Source of the DNA: Bacteroidetes bacterium UBA5697
GTDB lineage: Bacteria > Bacteroidota > Bacteroidia > B-17B0 > Aurantibacillaceae
Direction: 5' to 3'
Assembly (NCBI GenBank): GCA_002420145.1
Contig: DIHL01000015.1
Location: 1 to 31,160 of the forward strand
Length of the DNA: 31,160 nucleotides
The notes beneath the pieces are model-generated. The model was not told the DNA's origin and ran no database searches. It saw only the letters and a list, made by a program, of their open reading frames with translations. The translations under genes and the position numbers were made by a program. Shown here piece after piece: positions 9,401-16,057 of this stretch (the stretch's first letter is position 1; every line of letters begins with the position of its first letter).

Positions 9401-9669
9401 CCGAATTATCTGTCTCTAATCCTATTCCTAACCCAACTAATTCGGACATCACTTTACCTATTATTTTAAATAAAGACATGGATTTTAGTATTTCAATTTA
9501 TAATTCAACTGGACAAATTATTTACGAAGAGCCATCGCAAAAGGGCGTGACTGGGCTTAACTTAATTAGCCTACCAAGTTCAAATTACAGTAGAGGTTGT
9601 TACATCATTAAAACGATTATTGATGACAAAGTTTTTATAAAGAAATTTATAAAAATTAGTAATGAGTAA
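6478..9669 (+). CDS. Secreted multidomain protein (LamG-like, Ig-like and PKD repeats) with T9SS type A sorting domain
   Basis: The 1063-residue protein has a signal peptide (1-26, ending VVSQ) and a concanavalin/LamG-like region (about 35-232, with LWLVADS, FDGIDD, GELAELIIYN). Three short Ig-like repeats follow (about 240-302, 303-371, 376-444, each with a W and a GxYxVxxT strand). Five PKD-like repeats come next (about 446-532, 533-619, 620-701, 702-783, 784-865; the first has YEWDFGD), then a CARDB-like domain (866-972). The C-terminal type A sorting domain (about 975-1063) contains NPIPNPT, SIYNSTGQ and a final strand ending KFIKISN. It should be exported by Sec, crossed through the outer membrane by T9SS, and attached to the surface or released. 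A glycan-binding or adhesive role is inferred. Confidence 0.88.
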   Translation: MKIIRIEKKMLFFITLFFLQTSVVSQINTTPSNLSGLKLWLVADSCYSNILNTIDTIYDLSINKNHASQTINSLKPTYSVNILNGHKTILFDGIDDFMGFNEINDIKTVFWVLKENSTSPDYRPLLGHTLLYDFHRGYNNELYSSTFTNPFVLSGQTRVNSSLINGTTSSLQTPYNVISLVTTGNVSAEYFSKDRNNTNRVWNGELAELIIYNQFLSSIEVSQIEQYLYEKYAPPIDLPADISISNSVCDTTLTPKGYFNNYQWSTGATTQSISVNQSGKYWVTATNIFGKTSSDTIIVNYPSIVTKRDSTFCIGNNLLWDSQLPKSDFTFQWQDNSTDSVFTINQAGNYYVKITDSFGCSITSDTAHITIDNFSNTASLGPDLSLCAGNSISLISGISPSLTYTWSTGSNNDSLLINNTGQYSVIVTNTNNCVAKDTINVIITGQAPVANFTTSIGCKNNAVSFTDLSVPPSGNTIASYEWDFGDALSASNTSTLSNPFHTFSDTGNYSVILKVITNVGCEQSIIKTIHVAPKPLVNFTVGLSCQNDSTSFFGSITNPNGYTTSSLKWNFGDPSSGSANSSTIISPKHLFSNSTNYTIKLVATNNAGCKDSLINIIAVKSQVKADFSYSSACTNTATVFQDNSIVPAPNASNIRSWNFGTSTASGLTVSKSYTNSGVYSVTLSVTGNNGCNSSISKVITIFNPPITSFTIPTFCAKDTVSAINASIAQSGIISSYNWKLNNAAFSSVQNPTLSIASAGNYPVSLTIVNNFGCKDSLTKTITVNPLPIVDFTTSPTAYYYINSPITFSPSISNASFYLWNISTIPTTTIQSPTVTFNSEGTYTASLLLQDQQGCKNSITKNLTVTKRFLDIAVLNVNSIKDADGFVSVQTDIVNYGTIPASSIELNYQVSDGGNIKEIWTGTLVPNAYFTYILTSKVATQPQSTNHMTCVDAKKVNGISDQKLDNNKLCSALNSTELSVSNPIPNPTNSDITLPIILNKDMDFSISIYNSTGQIIYEEPSQKGVTGLNLISLPSSNYSRGCYIIKTIIDDKVFIKKFIKISNE

Positions 9670-9671
9670 TT

Positions 9672-10802
9672 TTAAGACTTATAAAAGCTTAAAATCGAAT
9701 TGATAACCAAATTTTGTTGTTTACTAGTTAAATTATAAAACAAAGGTAATCTCAACAAACACTCAGTGAACAAATCAGCATTCTGTAATTCATTTGAATT
9801 ATGATTTATCGAATAGAATGGGCTTTTGTGCAGAGATATATAATGAAAGACAGCCAATACACCATCTTCTTTTAAATGGTTTATCAAACGACTTCTTTCT
9901 TCATTTGATTGACATACTAAATAAAAAATATGGGCATTATTAGTAGCGTTATTTGGAATTTCTGGTAATCTAATTTTTTTTGATTTTACTAATGAGTGAA
10001 ATGCCTCTTGATATTTAAGCCAAATTTTCATTCGTTTCTTTTGAATCTTGTCTATGTTTTCCAATTGTGCGAACAAAAAAGCAGCAATGATATCTGATGG
10101 TAAAAACGAAGAACCTATATCAACCCAATCGTATTTATTAACTTCTCCTCTAAAAAACTGCGAACGATTGGTTCCTTTCTCTCTAATAATTTCAGCGCGC
10201 TTCACAAAACGTTCATCATTAATAACCAACATACCACCTTCACCCGAACTGACATTTTTAGTTTCATGAAACGAAAAAGCAGCTAAATGCCCAATACTTC
10301 CCAAAGGCTTTCCTTTATAAAAACTATGAATAGATTGAGCAGCATCTTCAACTACAAATAAATTATGTTTATTTGCCAATTCCATAATCACATCCATATC
10401 ACAAGCCATACCTGCATAATGAACCACAACAATAACCTTTGTTTTTGGAGTAATTAAGTCTTCTAATTTTGAAACATCCATATTTGGATGATGAGAACAA
10501 CTATCAGAAAACACAATTTTAGCACCTCTTAAAACAAAAGCATTAGCTGTCGACACAAAAGTAAAAGACGGAACAATCACTTCATCTCCTTCTTTAATAT
10601 CTAATAGGATGGCTGCCATTTCTAAGGCATCTGTGCAAGAAGTCGTTAATAATACTTTCTTAAAGCCATAAGTGGATTCAAAAAAATCATGACACTTTTT
10701 AGTAAAAATACCATCACCTGATATTTTACCAAACTTCACAGCCTGACTAATATAGTCGAGCTCCTTGCCTATAAAACATGGTTTATTAAATGGTACCTTC
10801 AT
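9672..10802 (-). CDS. wecE: DegT/DnrJ/EryC1-family sugar aminotransferase, WecE/RffA-like
   Basis: The 376-residue PLP enzyme has the active-site lysine at K182 in FSFHETKN, the pyridine-nitrogen aspartate at D153 in VVEDAAQS, and the phosphate-contact region TTSCTDALE (53-61). IIREKGTNRSQFFRG (205-219) and WVDIGSSFLPSD (226-237) closely resemble my recollection of E. coli WecE, which makes dTDP-4-amino-4,6-dideoxygalactose from the 4-keto sugar and glutamate. It would supply an amino-deoxy sugar for the neighbouring glycan cluster, although no matching acetyltransferase or dTDP-sugar genes are in the window. It converges on the T9SS cargo gene with two bases between stop codons and no obvious terminator. 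Exact product sugar is inferred; FdtB- or VioA-like activity is an alternative. Confidence 0.85.
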   Translation of the reverse strand: MKVPFNKPCFIGKELDYISQAVKFGKISGDGIFTKKCHDFFESTYGFKKVLLTTSCTDALEMAAILLDIKEGDEVIVPSFTFVSTANAFVLRGAKIVFSDSCSHHPNMDVSKLEDLITPKTKVIVVVHYAGMACDMDVIMELANKHNLFVVEDAAQSIHSFYKGKPLGSIGHLAAFSFHETKNVSSGEGGMLVINDERFVKRAEIIREKGTNRSQFFRGEVNKYDWVDIGSSFLPSDIIAAFLFAQLENIDKIQKKRMKIWLKYQEAFHSLVKSKKIRLPEIPNNATNNAHIFYLVCQSNEERSRLINHLKEDGVLAVFHYISLHKSPFYSINHNSNELQNADLFTECLLRLPLFYNLTSKQQNLVINSILSFYKS

Positions 10803-10909
10803 AGTTATATTCTTAAGCTAAATTTACAAATTATCTTATCAATAATATCGGCTAATATTACTTTATTAATCAGAAATAAGTAATTTTAATCAATCTATTC
10901 AACATAAAA

Positions 10910-11485
10910 ATGAAACTCATATTTGCTACACACAATAAAAACAAGCTCAAAGAAGTAAAAAGTCTTGTGCCTTCGTCGATTGAACTATTAAGTTTGGACG
11001 AGATTAATTTTCATGATGAGATTGAAGAGACTGCCGATACTATTGAAGGTAATGCCTTATTAAAAGCCAAAACTATTTTTGAAAAAACTGGAATTAACTG
11101 CTTTGCTGATGATAGTGGGTTATTAGTAGATGCTTTAAATGGTGCGCCAGGTGTTTATTCTGCCAGATATGCTGGAGAACAAAAAAACGACCAAGATAAC
11201 ATGCGAAAATTGTTACATGAATTAAATGATAAGTCAAATAGAAATGCTCATTTTAAAACAGCAATGGCACTCATCATAGATGGGAAAGACTATTTATTTG
11301 AAGGTAAAATTGAAGGTAAAATCATTACAGAAAAACTAGGCACAAATGGTTTTGGTTACGACCCAATTTTTATACCTAATGGATACAATGAAACCTTCGC
11401 ACAATTAGATTCAGAAACTAAAAATAAAATCTCACATAGAGCAAGAGCCTTAAAAAAATTACTTGAATATATTCATTCAATTTAA
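10910..11485 (+). CDS. rdgB: dITP/XTP pyrophosphatase (RdgB/HAM1 family)
   Basis: The 191-residue protein has the full set of HAM1 motifs: FATHNKNKL (5-13) at the N-terminus, ADDSGL (66-71) followed by VDALNGAPGVYSARYAG, NGFGYDPIF (146-154), and SHRARAL (175-181) near the C-terminus. The enzyme hydrolyses non-canonical purine triphosphates (dITP, XTP) to monophosphate and pyrophosphate, keeping deaminated bases out of nucleic acids. Length is normal for the family. It is divergent from the wecE-like gene (107 bp apart) and appears monocistronic. A strong palindrome starts right after its stop codon. Confidence 0.95.
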   Translation: MKLIFATHNKNKLKEVKSLVPSSIELLSLDEINFHDEIEETADTIEGNALLKAKTIFEKTGINCFADDSGLLVDALNGAPGVYSARYAGEQKNDQDNMRKLLHELNDKSNRNAHFKTAMALIIDGKDYLFEGKIEGKIITEKLGTNGFGYDPIFIPNGYNETFAQLDSETKNKISHRARALKKLLEYIHSI

Positions 11486-11557
11486 TGTCAGTTCGAGCGA
11501 AGTCGAGAACTAGAAAAAGTTAATTAGAACGCTTCTCGACTTCGCTCGAAGTGACAA
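11486..11557. repeat. REP-like imperfect palindrome after rdgB, possible terminator
   Basis: Two 24-nt arms, 11486-11509 (TGTCAGTTCGAGCGAAGTCG...) and 11534-11557, are inverted copies with one mismatch, separated by a 24-nt A/T-rich loop. Each arm also contains a small dyad (TTCG-AG-CGAA). The arms are clearly more GC-rich than their surroundings. It begins at the base after the rdgB stop codon and ends 37 nt from the stop of the convergent methyltransferase gene. The form and place match REP-type intergenic palindromes, and it could also end transcription from both sides. Only one copy is present in this window. Confidence 0.75.
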
Positions 11558-11594
11558 GCCTAATTTTAAGTCAATTCCTGATAAAAAATACAAT

Positions 11595-12788
11595 CTAATT
11601 ATTTTCTATTTCTTTTTCTTGTTTCGAAGCCTTTTTAGAGCCACTATACATTTCGTATTTCAATAATTTACACTCTAAAGAAGCATTAAACAAAGTCATT
11701 TTTTTACTTGGATGTAAACCAATAGATTTGATAGCTTCCATATTTGAGGAAATAATCCAACATGTCCAACCGCCAAAATCTTTTTTCAATTTATCACCTA
11801 TTTGCTTGTAAAAAGCATTGGTGTCTTCCATTTTAATACGCTCATCATATGGAGGATTTAATAAAATAGTTCCATGTGGTTTAGTTGGCATTAAATCAAA
11901 AAATGAAATGTGTTCATATTGAATCACATCATCTACTTTAGCAACTGCTCCATTTCGTTTAGCCATTTCTAAAGGCACAATGTCAATATCACTGGATATA
12001 ATATTTGGCATATCATCTTTAATACGATTGATTGTGCTTTCATATATTTTATCCCACAACTCTTTATCATAGTCGTGCCACTTCATAAAACCAAACTCTT
12101 CTCTAAACACTCCTGGAGGAATATTATTAGCATATAATGCTGCTTCAATTCCTAAGGTTCCACTACCACACATGCCATCAATTAAAGGTAAATGAGGCTG
12201 CCAGCCTGACAATAACACCATGCCTGCCGCTAATACTTCTTTCATTGGAGCTGTATCAATATCCACACGGTAGCCACGTTTAAATAATGAATCCCCACTA
12301 CTATCCAAACTCACATTCACTTGATTTCTAAAAATATGGACATAAATTCTTAGAGTAGGTCTATCTAAATCTACATTTGGGCGCACATCAAATTTCTCAA
12401 CAAATCGATCACAAATAGCATCTTTTGTTTTTTGAGAAACATATAAGGAGTGATTAAATTCATCAGAATTTACAGTTGCATTAATGGCTAATGTATCATC
12501 TACGTTTAATAACTCTTCCCATTCATATTCCTTCATTTTCTCATACAGTTCATGCTCATTATTAGCTGTAAAAGAATAAATAGGAACTAATACTTTTAAA
12601 GCTGTACGTAAACATAAATTAGCTTTATACATAAAGCCTTTATCTCCTGTAAAAGAAACGCCACGTTTAAAAGGAACAATATCTCTTGCTCCTAATTTCA
12701 TTAATTCATTAACTAGTACATCTTCCAATCCATGAAAGGTAGTTGCTTTCATTTCAAAATCGTGTTCAGTATTTTTTTTATCTTTCAA
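11595..12788 (-). CDS. THUMP-domain class I RNA methyltransferase, RlmL-like (single methyltransferase domain)
   Basis: The protein has an N-terminal ferredoxin-like/THUMP region (about 12-165), a SAM-binding motif GMCGSGTLGIEAA (205-217) and the amino-methyltransferase motif NPPY (311-314), as in RlmL/TrmN-type enzymes that methylate guanine N2 in rRNA or tRNA. It lacks the second methyltransferase domain (RlmK) of the E. coli fusion; many bacteria have this shorter form. The frame opens with TTG at 12788. An in-frame ATG at 12752 (starting MKATTFHG) is the more conventional start and would give 385 residues. It lies about 60 bp after mlaF on the same strand with a hairpin between. The modified base is inferred from family. 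Confidence 0.85.
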   Translation of the reverse strand: MKDKKNTEHDFEMKATTFHGLEDVLVNELMKLGARDIVPFKRGVSFTGDKGFMYKANLCLRTALKVLVPIYSFTANNEHELYEKMKEYEWEELLNVDDTLAINATVNSDEFNHSLYVSQKTKDAICDRFVEKFDVRPNVDLDRPTLRIYVHIFRNQVNVSLDSSGDSLFKRGYRVDIDTAPMKEVLAAGMVLLSGWQPHLPLIDGMCGSGTLGIEAALYANNIPPGVFREEFGFMKWHDYDKELWDKIYESTINRIKDDMPNIISSDIDIVPLEMAKRNGAVAKVDDVIQYEHISFFDLMPTKPHGTILLNPPYDERIKMEDTNAFYKQIGDKLKKDFGGWTCWIISSNMEAIKSIGLHPSKKMTLFNASLECKLLKYEMYSGSKKASKQEKEIENN

Positions 12789-12806
12789 TGTAATTTAGGT
12801 TTGATT

Positions 12807-12832
12807 AATCTCAAGTTGTAAACTAAGAGATT
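12807..12832 (-). other. Intercistronic hairpin between mlaF and the RNA methyltransferase gene
   Basis: AATCTC-A-AGTT (12807-12817) pairs with AACT-AA-GAGATT (12821-12832) around a 3-nt loop, giving about ten base pairs with a bulge. No T-run follows on either strand, so this is not a typical intrinsic terminator. It could be a processing or attenuation structure within the mlaE-mlaF-methyltransferase transcript. Confidence 0.35.
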
Positions 12833-12851
12833 GTGTTATTATTTTCCGTTG

Positions 12852-13613
12852 CTATTTTTTATTAACGGCATTAAATACTTCTTTCATAAAGCCAGAAGCA
12901 AATACAAAATCCACTAACTCCGGATTTGTTGTTTTTAAAATATCTTGGCTATTACCTGTCCACCAAGGTTTTCCTTTATAGATGTATAATATTTTTTCGC
13001 CTATTTCAACCACCGAATTCATATCATGTGTAATAACAATGGTTGTGATATTAAATTCTTTTGTTAAACTTTGGATTAGATTATCAATGACGATAGATGT
13101 TTTAGGATCTAAGCCAGAGTTTGGCTCATCACAAAATAAATACTGAGGATTATTAGCAATTGCTCTAGCTAAAGCCGCACGTTTTTTCATCCCTCCCGAT
13201 AATTCACCAGGATATAAATTGTTTCGATTGGTTAATTGAACTTTATCTAAACAAAAATTTACTCGATCCAATTTTTCTTCTTTGGTCATGGAAGTAAACA
13301 TATCTAAGGGAAAGCGAACATTTTCTTCTAAGGTCTGTGAATCAAATAAGGCACCTCCTTGAAATAACATGCCTATTTTTTTTCGTACTTCTTGTTTTTC
13401 TTTTACTCCAAGTTTTGGGAAATTTTTCCCATCATACAATATCTCTCCCTCATCAATTTCATGAAGACCAACCATTAATTTCATAATAGTGGTTTTCCCG
13501 CTTCCACTCTCTCCAATAATTAAGTTGGTTTTACCTTGCTCAAAAGTAAATGACACATCATCGATGACTTTTCTATCACCAAAGCTTTTAGATATATTTT
13601 TAATTTCAATCAT
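12852..13613 (-). CDS. mlaF: MlaF-like ABC ATPase of an MCE lipid transport system
   Basis: The 253-residue protein has Walker A GESGSGKTT (34-42), the Q-loop MLFQGGALFDS (82-92) characteristic of MlaF-type ATPases, signature LSGGM (138-142), and Walker B YLFCDEPNSGLD (158-169) with catalytic E163. It powers phospholipid movement through an MlaE-MCE complex between inner and outer membrane. Its ATG overlaps the mlaE stop by four bases (ATGA), the usual coupled arrangement. The MCE subunit is not in this operon; a MlaD-like gene lies about 5 kb away on the same strand (19681-20664). Length matches the family. Confidence 0.93.
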   Translation of the reverse strand: MIEIKNISKSFGDRKVIDDVSFTFEQGKTNLIIGESGSGKTTIMKLMVGLHEIDEGEILYDGKNFPKLGVKEKQEVRKKIGMLFQGGALFDSQTLEENVRFPLDMFTSMTKEEKLDRVNFCLDKVQLTNRNNLYPGELSGGMKKRAALARAIANNPQYLFCDEPNSGLDPKTSIVIDNLIQSLTKEFNITTIVITHDMNSVVEIGEKILYIYKGKPWWTGNSQDILKTTNPELVDFVFASGFMKEVFNAVNKK

Positions 13614-14350
13614 GTTAAGAATAGTTGGGTTAACAAGAAATTAAAAATTAAAATTAAAATACTACTGTAAACTACAGCAGCCGTACTGCTTTTACCAACT
13701 TCTAAAGCTCCACCATGAGTATAATAACCGAAATAAGAAGATATGGATGTAATTAGAAAAGCAAATGTAATTACTTTAGTAAACGAGTAATATAATTTCC
13801 AAGGCTCAAAAAATGCTTGAATACCAAAAATATATTCATAAGAAGAACAAGCACCTGTTGCAATTCCCATCACATAGCCTCCAAAAATCCCTAAAAACAT
13901 ACTAATGGCAATTAAAAAAGGCATAATTAAAACACCTGCGGCAATTTTAGGTAATATTAAATATCCTGCCGAATTAATTCCCATAATTTCTAAAGCATCA
14001 ATCTGTTCAGTAATACGCATAGAACCAATTTCGGAAGCGATATTAGAACCAATTTTTCCTGCTAAAATCAAACATACAATCGTTGGAGAAAACTCTAATA
14101 ACATAGATTCACGAGCCGTATAACCAACCGCATATAAAGGCACTAAAGGACTTGTAAAACCAAATGCTGATTGAATGGTAATTACGCCACCCATAAAAAA
14201 TGAAATAATAGCAATAATGGGTAGTGAGCTAATACCTATATTATCAATTTCATGAATAATTTGTCTCACATATACAGATAATTTTTCTGGCTTACTAAAC
14301 ACACGTTTAATAAGAATAAAATATCTGCCTAAATGAAAAAATAACTTCAT
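13610..14350 (-). CDS. mlaE: MlaE-like permease of an MCE lipid transport system
   Basis: The 246-residue membrane protein has the MlaE/YrbE pattern: an N-terminal amphipathic segment, IISFFMGGVITIQSA (48-62), EFSPTIVCLILAGKIGSNIASEIGSM with the conserved acidic/glycine run, and a final helix reaching the C-terminus. MlaE dimers form the membrane core of the MlaFEDB complex in E. coli. It is the first gene of a minus-strand unit with mlaF (4-nt overlap). A TATATTAG promoter-like box lies 13 nt upstream of its ATG, and the universal stress gene upstream is closed off by a terminator, so this operon probably has its own promoter. Confidence 0.92.
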   Translation of the reverse strand: MKLFFHLGRYFILIKRVFSKPEKLSVYVRQIIHEIDNIGISSLPIIAIISFFMGGVITIQSAFGFTSPLVPLYAVGYTARESMLLEFSPTIVCLILAGKIGSNIASEIGSMRITEQIDALEIMGINSAGYLILPKIAAGVLIMPFLIAISMFLGIFGGYVMGIATGACSSYEYIFGIQAFFEPWKLYYSFTKVITFAFLITSISSYFGYYTHGGALEVGKSSTAAVVYSSILILIFNFLLTQLFLT

Positions 14351-14363
14351 AATTATTGAATGG

Positions 14364-14371
14364 CTAATATA
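14364..14371 (-). promoter_or_regulatory. Possible -7 promoter element for mlaE-mlaF
   Basis: On the minus strand this reads TATATTAG, one base off the Bacteroidota -7 consensus TAnnTTTG, 13 nt before the mlaE ATG. The same octamer precedes the mlaD-like and Wzm-like genes. I found no convincing -33 TTTG, so this rests on motif recurrence. Confidence 0.35.
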
Positions 14372-14405
14372 CGACTAAGTGTTTAATTTTTTGAGATGAT
14401 TTATA

Positions 14406-14437
14406 AATAAAAACGCCCTCGAAATCATCGAAGGCGC
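14406..14437 (-). terminator. Intrinsic terminator after the universal stress gene
   Basis: A 9-bp stem with one mismatch (14414-14422 against 14428-14436) encloses a 5-nt loop. Read on the minus strand it is followed by a GTTTTTATTT tract. It lies about 22 nt after the stop of the minus-strand universal stress gene and before the mlaE promoter region. Confidence 0.8.
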
Positions 14438-14458
14438 TTAAAAACTTATATGATTTAA

Positions 14459-15286
14459 TTATAAACCAGTACCAAAATGATTTAAACTTTCCTTTTTAGA
14501 AGGATTAATAGTCATAACTGGTAAATTACTGATATCAACCACTTTTTGTGCTTCAGTTCCACTGAAAAACTCTTTAATACTTAAAGTAGGCTTATTCATA
14601 ATCACAATTAAATCTGACTCAATTTTATTAGCATACTCAACAATAGTATCTGCAACGCTATCACTTGCTAAAGATTTATTAGAACAAGAAATACCTTTAC
14701 CTTTGATGTATTGTTTTACTTGGTGAGAATAAGCTAGTAATTGATTTTCGTATGCCGCATCCGATAAACTAAATACGCCTAAAATACGGATAGAAGCTCC
14801 AAAATAATGAGCAAATTGAACGGCTACATCTACTTTTTCACGTGACTCTCTAGATAAATCTAAAGGTAATAAGATGTTTTCACAACCGTCTTTATGATCT
14901 TTTCCACGAATAGAAATAACAGGGCAAGAACACTCTCTAATCATCTTAGAAGCACTAGCACCAACAATATTTTTAGCACTCATGTGACTTTCTAAACCTA
15001 CTATCACTAAAGTTGCTTTAATTTCGTCTGCCACTCTAGGAACCTCACTATAAATATTCCCTTTAACGTTCATGAATTCAGTTGGAACGCCACTTTCAGT
15101 TTCAGTTTGCTTAGTGACAGCCTTTAATTCGTCGTATTTTTCTTCTCCAACCTTCTCGTATGTGTGAAGCAAAACGATTTTTGAATGTGTGTATTTAGCC
15201 AAGTTATATGCCTGTTTGATTGCTAAAAGCGATTGTTCAGTAAAATCGATAGGAATTAATAGGGTGCCGCGCTCTTGTAACTTCAT
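14459..15286 (-). CDS. Universal stress protein with two Usp domains
   Basis: The 275-residue protein is a tandem UspA-fold fusion. Domain 1 (about 5-130) begins LLIPIDFTEQS and includes ATLVIVGLESH and a CPVISI end strand. Domain 2 (about 137-270) begins ILLPLDLSRES and ends LPVMTI. Each half has the HUP-type alpha/beta layout. The nucleotide-binding glycine pattern is poorly kept: VGLESHMSAKNIVGASASK in domain 1 and FFSGTEAQK in domain 2, so ATP binding is uncertain. Tandem Usp proteins are common in Bacteroidota and linked to stress or starvation survival. It is monocistronic, with a terminator downstream and rpsP divergent upstream (156 bp). Confidence 0.9.
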   Translation of the reverse strand: MKLQERGTLLIPIDFTEQSLLAIKQAYNLAKYTHSKIVLLHTYEKVGEEKYDELKAVTKQTETESGVPTEFMNVKGNIYSEVPRVADEIKATLVIVGLESHMSAKNIVGASASKMIRECSCPVISIRGKDHKDGCENILLPLDLSRESREKVDVAVQFAHYFGASIRILGVFSLSDAAYENQLLAYSHQVKQYIKGKGISCSNKSLASDSVADTIVEYANKIESDLIVIMNKPTLSIKEFFSGTEAQKVVDISNLPVMTINPSKKESLNHFGTGL

Positions 15287-15409
15287 ATATAAAGGTTTTA
15301 GTTTTTAAATTTACCGTTAAGAACTCACAAAAATAGTCAAATTAATGATATTTAGGCATTTATAAAATTTATTTTTAAAAGATGGCTGTTAATTAAATAA
15401 AAATGCCGA

Positions 15410-15417
15410 TATTCGCA
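15410..15417 (+). promoter_or_regulatory. Weak candidate -7 element for rpsP
   Basis: TATTCGCA lies about 25 nt before the rpsP ATG. It only partly matches the TAnnTTTG consensus, but its place in the 156-bp divergent spacer, followed by CCC and a short A-rich leader, fits a promoter. No clear -33 box is visible. Confidence 0.2.
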
Positions 15418-15442
15418 CCCTAAATTATTAAAAAACAACAAA

Positions 15443-15976
15443 ATGGCAGTAAAGATTAGACTACAAAGACACGGTAAAAAGGACTCAGCGTTCTTTCACG
15501 TGGTAGCAGCGGATGGTCGTGCACCAAGAGATGGAGCTTTCATTGAAAAATTAGGAACTTACAATCCTAATACGAACCCAGCAACAATTGATTTAAATTT
15601 CGAATCTACCTTAAAATGGTTACAAAACGGTGCTGTACCAACAGATACTTGTAAAGCTATTTTATCATACAAAGGTGTGATGATGAAAAAACACTTGTTA
15701 GATGGTGTTAAAAAAGGTGCTTTAACTGAAGCGCAAGTTGAAGAGCGTTTTGCTAAATGGTTAGACCAAAAAGCATTAAAAATTAGCTCTAAAAAAGATG
15801 GTTTATCAGCAGCTGAGAAAAAAGCAGTAGCAGATAAATTTAAAGCAGAAACTGCAGCTAAAGATGCTAAAGCAGCTAAAATTGCAGCTAAAACTGCAGT
15901 AGTAGAAGCAGCATCAGCTGCCGAAGAAACTGAAGCGCCAGCAACTGATGCTCCAGCAGAAAATACAGAAGCTTAA
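15443..15976 (+). CDS. rpsP: 30S ribosomal protein bS16 with alanine-rich C-terminal extension
   Basis: The first 80 or so residues are a standard bS16: MAVKIRLQRHGKKDSAFFHV, then AADGRAPRDGAFIEKLGTYNPN and a WLQNGAVPTD segment. bS16 assists assembly of the 30S 5' domain. The protein is 177 residues, about twice the E. coli length. The extra C-terminal half is an Ala/Lys-rich helical stretch that ends acidic (EETEAPATDAPAENTEA), an extension I associate with Bacteroidota bS16. The gene stands alone: rimM, often the next gene, is absent and a strong terminator follows 24 nt after the stop. Confidence 0.97.
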   Translation: MAVKIRLQRHGKKDSAFFHVVAADGRAPRDGAFIEKLGTYNPNTNPATIDLNFESTLKWLQNGAVPTDTCKAILSYKGVMMKKHLLDGVKKGALTEAQVEERFAKWLDQKALKISSKKDGLSAAEKKAVADKFKAETAAKDAKAAKIAAKTAVVEAASAAEETEAPATDAPAENTEA

Positions 15977-15995
15977 TTTTTAAATTAAATACAAT

Positions 15996-16034
15996 AAAAA
16001 GCCCCGATAAAATTATTATCGGGGCTTTTTGTTT
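15996..16034. terminator. Bidirectional intrinsic terminator between rpsP and the TPR lipoprotein gene
   Basis: A perfect 10-bp stem (16001-16010 GCCCCGATAA with 16016-16025) surrounds a 5-nt loop. TTTTTGTTT follows on the plus strand, and the AAAAA before the stem gives a T-run on the minus strand. It lies between two convergent genes and should stop both. Confidence 0.95.
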
Positions 16035-16057
16035 CTAGTAATTTAATTTTTAAAATA

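Noticed and set aside
9655..9690. Terminator between the convergent T9SS cargo and aminotransferase genes
   Set aside because: Only two bases separate the stop codons and I see no stable stem with a T-run.
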